The translations under genes were made by a program, and so were the position numbers. From Microbacterium elymi (GTDB lineage Bacteria; Actinomycetota; Actinomycetes; Actinomycetales; Microbacteriaceae), in NCBI RefSeq assembly GCF_021582895.2, contig NZ_CP091139.2:3100001-3164000 (forward strand): a DNA stretch of 64,000 nucleotides, written 5' to 3'. The notes under the pieces were generated by a model. It had not been told where the DNA came from and ran no database searches. It saw only the letters and a list, made by a program, of their open reading frames with translations. Positions 60,264 to 64,000 of this stretch are shown piece after piece (within the stretch, counting starts at the first letter, position 1; each line of letters begins with the position of its first letter).

Positions 60264-60292
60264 GCGAGGAGCGAAGCGACGAGACGAAGGGC
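60254..60292. repeat. Palindromic intergenic repeat, second copy
   Basis: GCTCCCTGAGCGAGGAGCGAAGCGACGAGACGAAGGGCC-type sequence, a half copy of the same repeat family, between two convergent genes. It overlaps the Nudix-NYN stop codon. Confidence 0.7.
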
Positions 60293-60366
60293 CGGTGCAA
60301 ACGAAATTCGCCGGCCACAGTACGCGATTCGTCACAGGGGAACCACGCCGCACCGCGCGAGGGCGC

Positions 60367-60726
60367 TCACTCCTGCCCGCGGAAGCGATCGATCTCGCGG
60401 CGCTCGCGCTTGGTCGGCCGCCCGGCGCCGCGGTCGCGCTGAGCCACCACCGGCATCGGATCGCGGGCCGGGGTGCGATCGTCCACCGCGGTGGCGGCCA
60501 GCGCCGCGCCCACGCGCTTGGCGATCGGCTGGCGCACCACGAGGATCCGGTCGAAGCCGGCGACCCGCACGCGCAGCTCGTCGCCGGGCCGCACCGGCTG
60601 CGCGGCCTTCGCCTTCTCTCCGTTCACCCGCACATGCCCCGCTCGGCATGCCGTCGTGGCCGCCGACCGGGTCTTGTACACGCGCACCGCCCAGAGCCAG
60701 GCATCCACTCGTGCAGAATCGCTCAC
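60367..60726 (-). CDS. S4-domain RNA-binding protein, Hsp15-like
   Basis: 119 aa, intact. S4 domain at the start: RVDAWLWAVRVYKTRSAATT, then CRAGHVRVNGEKAKAAQPVR. The tail is basic (GRPTKRERREIDRF). Hsp15 in E. coli binds stalled 50S subunits carrying peptidyl-tRNA and helps recycle them. The same role here is inferred. Overlaps the upstream lysoplasmalogenase-like gene by 4 nt. Confidence 0.92.
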   Translation of the reverse strand: MSDSARVDAWLWAVRVYKTRSAATTACRAGHVRVNGEKAKAAQPVRPGDELRVRVAGFDRILVVRQPIAKRVGAALAATAVDDRTPARDPMPVVAQRDRGAGRPTKRERREIDRFRGQE

Positions 60727-61432
60727 CCTGCGATCCTCGCACGCGGCTCACGGCGCAGGGCCGCCAGGGCGCCGGCGGCGATGAGCCCTTGCCCGGCCGT
60801 GTAGGTGAGCATGACCACCGGACTCGTCCAGCCCGGCATCGCGTCCGGCAGGAACAGCCGGAAGGCCAGGAGCGTGTCGCTGGCCAGGAACAGCAGGGCG
60901 CCGATCGCCACGGTCGGCGGGCAAGCGCAGCGCGAACGCGGCCGTCGCCCCGAGCAGGATCCCGTAGATCGCGACGGCCGGGAGCAGCGCGCCGGTGTGT
61001 CCGGCCAGCAGCACCAGCATCCCGACCCACCACGCGACGAACACGACGACCCACCAGCCGAAGCGGCGTCGCCGCAGGTGGCGGGCGAACAGCACGATGT
61101 AGGCGAGGTGCGCGAGGGCGAAGAACAGCAGCATCATCGGCAGCGTGGGCAGGAACGGCAGGAATGCGCCCACACCGTCGCCGAGCCAGGAGAACCCGAT
61201 GGCCGTCAGCAGGAGGACGACCGGCGCGCTCGCGCGCACCCCGGCCGCCCCGGCGAGCACGGCGAATGCCAGCAGCGGCATGGGCAGCAGCTTGGTGGGC
61301 GCGGCGACGGCGTCGCTGTGCAGCGCGAGCGCGACCACGTGGACCGCCGCCACGACGATGTACGGGAGGAAGGCCCAGCGGGCGACACGGGTGCCCGGCC
61401 GGCTTGCGCGCGGCATTCACCTCGACGGACAT
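60723..61432 (-). CDS. YhhN/TMEM86-like membrane protein, possible lysoplasmalogenase (2 apparent frameshifts)
   Basis: About 235 aa with some seven to eight hydrophobic segments, e.g. ARWAFLPYIVVAAVHVVALA, LAFAVLAGAAGVRASAPVVL and WWVVVFVAWWVGMLVLLAG. The late part reads ALLFLASDTLLAFRLFL, typical of the family (LFxxSDxxLA). The conserved Asp in WLGDGVGAF fits the lysoplasmalogenase active site. Breaks (plus-strand view): GCTTGC at 61402-61407, near the ATG at 61430-61432, and GCAAGC at 60921-60926. Reading the first as GCTGC moves the start from 61416 to 61432. Enzyme activity is inferred from family. Confidence 0.87.
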
Positions 61433-61460
61433 GGCCCTCCTTCGGGTCGTGAACACATCG

Positions 61461-61466
61461 TATGCT
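61461..61466 (+). promoter_or_regulatory. -10 box TATGCT before ltrA
   Basis: TATGCT lies 6 nt before GTG 61473. Supports a leaderless start there rather than at ATG 61431 or GTG 61449. Confidence 0.45.
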
Positions 61467-61472
61467 CGCACT

Positions 61473-62636
61473 GTGACAGCTGCCCGCGGCTCGCTCGGCC
61501 TGCTCCGGATGTCGTCGCGCGACAGCGGCGAACCGCATCGCGTGGCGTCCTCGCTCGAGCTGCTGTTCGACCTGGTGTTCGTGATCGCGGTGTCTCAGGC
61601 ATCCGAGAATCTGCACGAGCTGCTGAGCGAGGGCAGTGTGGGGCAGGGTGTGCTCGCCTACCTGATGGTGTTCTTCGCGGTGTGGTGGGCGTGGATGAAC
61701 TTCACCTGGTTCGCGTCCGCGTTCGACACCGACGACTGGGCGTATCGCGTCCTGACCATCGTGCAGATGGGCGGCGTCCTGGTGCTGGCCGCCGGCGTGC
61801 ACGATGCGATGGTCTCGTACGACTTCACGCTGGTGACGTGGGGCTACGTCATCATGCGGCTCGCGATGGTGGCGCAGTGGCTGCGGGCGGCGGCGTCGGA
61901 TGCCGCGGTGCGGCGCACTGCGCTGGCCTTCGGGATCGGCATCGGCATCGTGCAGGTGTTGTGGGTGGCTCGCATCTGCATGTTGGACGCGACGTGGCAG
62001 CTGGTCACGTTCTTCGTGCTCATGGCGGCCGAGATGATCGTGCCCGTGATCGCGGAGCGGCAAGGCCGCACGTCGTGGCACCCGCATCACATCGCGGAGC
62101 GGTACGGCCTGTTCACCCTGATCCTGCTCGGTGAGAGTCTGCTGGCCTCGGCGACCGGGATATTCGCGGCACGGGGGTCGGCGCATGGGTGGGAGCTGGT
62201 GGGCCTGGCTGTGGCCGGACTGGCGATCACGGCCGGCATGTGGTGGGTCTATTTCGTGCACGAGCAGGGCGAGCGGCTGGCCCGCACCGGCCGCGGATTC
62301 GGATTCGGCTACTCCCACTATGTGATCTTCGCGGCGGCCGGCGCGGTCTCGGCCGGGATCGGGGCGTGCGTGGATGTCGCCGTCGGCCAGGGTGAGCTCG
62401 CGCCGCGGGCGGCGGTGCTGGCGCTGACGCTGCCGGTCGGCGTGTTCCTGCTGGCGGTGTGGGTCGTCATGCTCCGCCCGCTGATCTCGACCGCCGCGTC
62501 GGCGGTGATGGTGATCGCCGCGCTCGCGATCGTGGCGAGCGCGCTGATCCCGGCAACGGCCGTCGCTGTCACGGTCGTGCTGCTGGCGCTGGTCGTGGTC
62601 GTGCTCGAGGTGGACCGGGCACGTCATCCGGACTGA
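61473..62636 (+). CDS. ltrA: Low temperature requirement protein A family membrane protein
   Basis: 387 aa, intact, with about eleven hydrophobic segments. It starts with the family box SSLELLFDLVFVIAVSQASE. Others are VFFAVWWAWMNFTWFASAFD, AERYGLFTLILLGESLLAS and WWVYFVHEQGERLARTGRGF. The E-R-x-G-L-F-x-L-I-x-L-G-E motif is diagnostic. LtrA was first linked to cold growth in Listeria; its molecular activity is unknown. Confidence 0.9.
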   Translation: MTAARGSLGLLRMSSRDSGEPHRVASSLELLFDLVFVIAVSQASENLHELLSEGSVGQGVLAYLMVFFAVWWAWMNFTWFASAFDTDDWAYRVLTIVQMGGVLVLAAGVHDAMVSYDFTLVTWGYVIMRLAMVAQWLRAAASDAAVRRTALAFGIGIGIVQVLWVARICMLDATWQLVTFFVLMAAEMIVPVIAERQGRTSWHPHHIAERYGLFTLILLGESLLASATGIFAARGSAHGWELVGLAVAGLAITAGMWWVYFVHEQGERLARTGRGFGFGYSHYVIFAAAGAVSAGIGACVDVAVGQGELAPRAAVLALTLPVGVFLLAVWVVMLRPLISTAASAVMVIAALAIVASALIPATAVAVTVVLLALVVVVLEVDRARHPD

Positions 62637-62660
62637 CCCCGCTCGAGCCGATGCCGCCCG

Positions 62661-63248
62661 TCAGGCGGGCTGGGCGAGGTCGAGCTCGACGATGGTCCGG
62701 TGCGGCTTCGGGCGTGCGACTTCGTGGAACCCGGCGGCCAGGAACACCGACAGGATGCCGATGTAGAGGTCGTTGACCGGCGTCTTGCCGACGGTCGTGT
62801 CGGTCGGATACGCCTCGAGCACCCGGGCGCCGTTCGCGCGGGCGTGGGCGATGGCGGCGTCGAGCAGCCTCGCGTTCAGCCCCTGCCCGCGGTACTCCTT
62901 GCGCACGACGAAGCAGGTGACGGCCCAGACGTCCGGGTCGTCCCAGGCGTGGGGAGTGGCGGCGAAGGCGCGGGTGTGCGCCAGGCGGGGTTGGCGCACG
63001 CGGGGTCCCACACGCACCCAGCCGGCGGGCTCGCCATCGACGTACGCGATGAGGGCAGGGGTCGGGGCGCTCGCCAGTTCGTCGTGAAGCATCTGCTCGC
63101 GCTGCGGGCGGGTGGTGACATCCCAGTCCTTGCCGCGCATGAGCCACCACTGGCACTGGCAGCTGGCACCGTCGCCGCCACCGCTGAGCGCATGCTCGGC
63201 GTCTTCGAACCGGCTCTGCGTCGCGGGTTCAATCGTGATCGTGGACAT
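62661..63248 (-). CDS. GNAT-family N-acetyltransferase
   Basis: 195 aa, intact. Start at ATG 63248 (MSTITIEPATQSRFEDAEHA); an earlier ATG at 63377 is less likely. The acetyl-CoA loop is in CFVVRKEYRGQGLNARLLDA (R-x-x-G-x-G). The N-terminal CQCQWWLMRGKDWDV is characteristic of a GNAT subgroup seen in actinobacteria. Substrate unknown. Convergent with ltrA with a 24-nt gap. Confidence 0.88.
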   Translation of the reverse strand: MSTITIEPATQSRFEDAEHALSGGGDGASCQCQWWLMRGKDWDVTTRPQREQMLHDELASAPTPALIAYVDGEPAGWVRVGPRVRQPRLAHTRAFAATPHAWDDPDVWAVTCFVVRKEYRGQGLNARLLDAAIAHARANGARVLEAYPTDTTVGKTPVNDLYIGILSVFLAAGFHEVARPKPHRTIVELDLAQPA

Positions 63249-63349
63249 GCACGCGACGCTAGTTGACGCGTCCGACATCATCAACGGGGCGGTTCGCCGC
63301 CGTGATCGCGAGCAGGTAGGATGAGGGAGTTGTCCGCTTCGGCGGGCAT

Positions 63350-63423
63350 CGGGATGTGGCGCAGCTTGGTAGCGCACCTGACTGGGGGTCAGGGGGTCGC
63401 AGGTTCAAATCCTGTCATCCCGA
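63350..63423 (+). tRNA. tRNA-Pro, anticodon GGG
   Basis: Cloverleaf from CGGGATG (63350-63356) to CATCCCG plus discriminator A (63423). Anticodon stem CCTGA/TCAGG flanks loop CTGGGGG, anticodon GGG at 63384-63386. T-loop GGTTCAAATCC. No CCA is encoded. Target of the adjacent integrase. Confidence 0.95.
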
Positions 63424-63607
63424 CAGAAAAAGCCTGATGAGAAGGCATTTATTGATGTCCGATTATCGCTAGCTCGACACCTTTCTCGGATGATTCTGTG
63501 GTCCCGATTAGTATTTCCTATGATACTGGGCGTCCGATCTTCGAATGAGTCCACCGGTCCCGACTCGTTCCCAGAGCCCTAATCCTTCCGAATCAAAGTC
63601 AAGTGGC
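63424..63607. other. Non-coding junction between tRNA-Pro and the integrase
   Basis: 184 nt, clearly AT-richer than the chromosome. It includes a GCCT/AGGC hairpin right after the tRNA (63431-63445) that may terminate it. The left attachment site should include the tRNA 3' part and the first bases here. No gene seen. Confidence 0.55.
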
Positions 63608-64000
63608 TTAGCGGGCTGACTCGGCCTGCCTGAGATGCTGGTTCGTCCTTTCTGCGGCGAGCATGAGCTCCGAGGTGCTGGTGTGCAAGTAGCCCTTGGT
63701 CGTCTCGATCGAGGCATGCCCGAGGATGTCGCTGACGATGTGAAGCGGGACGCCTGCGTTCGCGAACCATGTGGCCCCGGCGTGTCTGAGGTCGTGTCGT
63801 CGCAGACCGGGGTGGCCGAGTCTTTGCACCAGGTTGGTCCAGTCGGTCGCTCGCGAGAGCGTTCCGGTGGTGAGAACCCCGCCCCGGGGGCCCCGGAGCA
63901 GCGGATGATCATGTTCCCGGCCGTCGGTCATGCGTCGGAGCACGGGCTCCAACGGCTTGAGGATCGGTACCTTGCGTGCTTGCCTGTTCTTGGTGGGCTT
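63608..64000 (-). CDS. Tyrosine-type site-specific integrase, N-terminus beyond window
   Basis: The last 131 residues are visible. Catalytic box II is RHDLRHAGATWFANAGVPLH (H-x-x-R-H), then VSDILGHASIETTKGYLHTS with the nucleophile Tyr in KGYLH. The C-terminus is AERTNQHLRQAESAR. The gene points toward tRNA-Pro and starts in sequence beyond position 64000. Integrase next to a tRNA 3' end is the standard left end of an integrative element or prophage. Frame intact in the visible part. Confidence 0.92.
   Translation of the reverse strand, partial: KPTKNRQARKVPILKPLEPVLRRMTDGREHDHPLLRGPRGGVLTTGTLSRATDWTNLVQRLGHPGLRRHDLRHAGATWFANAGVPLHIVSDILGHASIETTKGYLHTSTSELMLAAERTNQHLRQAESAR

Overview
The window is a chromosomal segment of a high-GC actinobacterium, most likely Microbacterium or a close relative in Microbacteriaceae. 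This rests on the 16S sequence, the codon use, the gene order, the common leaderless promoters (a TAnnnT box 6-8 nt before the start codon) and an arginine operon of the actinobacterial type.

Layout. 1-1.9 kb: a divergent DUF1844 gene and infC-rpmI-rplT, with infC starting at a rare ATC codon. 2.0-6.2 kb: a SpoU rRNA methyltransferase and a glutamate-type ABC importer (gluABCD). 6.2-12.2 kb: pheS-pheT and a two-component ABC exporter. 12.2-19.9 kb: a dienelactone hydrolase, then argC-J-B-D-F-H behind a leader that may encode an arginine-rich peptide. 19.9-23.6 kb: a SatD-like protein, a membrane protein on the minus strand, tyrS and a DUF4184 membrane protein. 23.7-29.3 kb: a complete 16S-23S-5S rRNA operon with its terminator. 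29.3-42.0 kb: an RGG-repeat/TPR protein, a HAD phosphatase, tlyA, NAD kinase, recN, a DUF2207 membrane protein, pyrG, a Nudix hydrolase and xerD. 42.1-52.3 kb: an accessory block between xerD and parA, made of two overlapping giant genes of unknown function (about 1,286 and 1,607 aa) and a convergent DUF222/HNH endonuclease. 52.6-59.2 kb: parA-scpA-scpB-rluB-tyrA-cmk-der, the usual chromosome-segregation and housekeeping string. 59.3-63.3 kb: a Nudix-NYN fusion, an S4 RNA-binding protein, a lysoplasmalogenase-like protein, LtrA and a GNAT enzyme. 63.35 kb to the edge: tRNA-Pro(GGG), followed by the C-terminal part of a tyrosine integrase at the start of an integrated element.

The reading frames are interrupted far too often to be biological. 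Essential genes (pheT, argC, argH, tyrS, der, scpA, recN and others) each carry one or more single-base indels. Most are one extra base inside GCTGC/GCAGC, giving GCTTGC/GCAAGC and less often GCCTGC, GCAGGC or GCTCGC. Most of the rest are one-base losses in G or C runs. Coordinates below span whole genes across these indels. The genes are treated as intact in the organism and the indels as a probable sequencing artefact.

The most novel content is the giant gene pair at 42.1-50.8 kb. Next come the putative arginine leader peptide before argC, repeat units captured in frame inside scpA and the TPR gene, and the RGG/TPR gene directly behind the rRNA operon.
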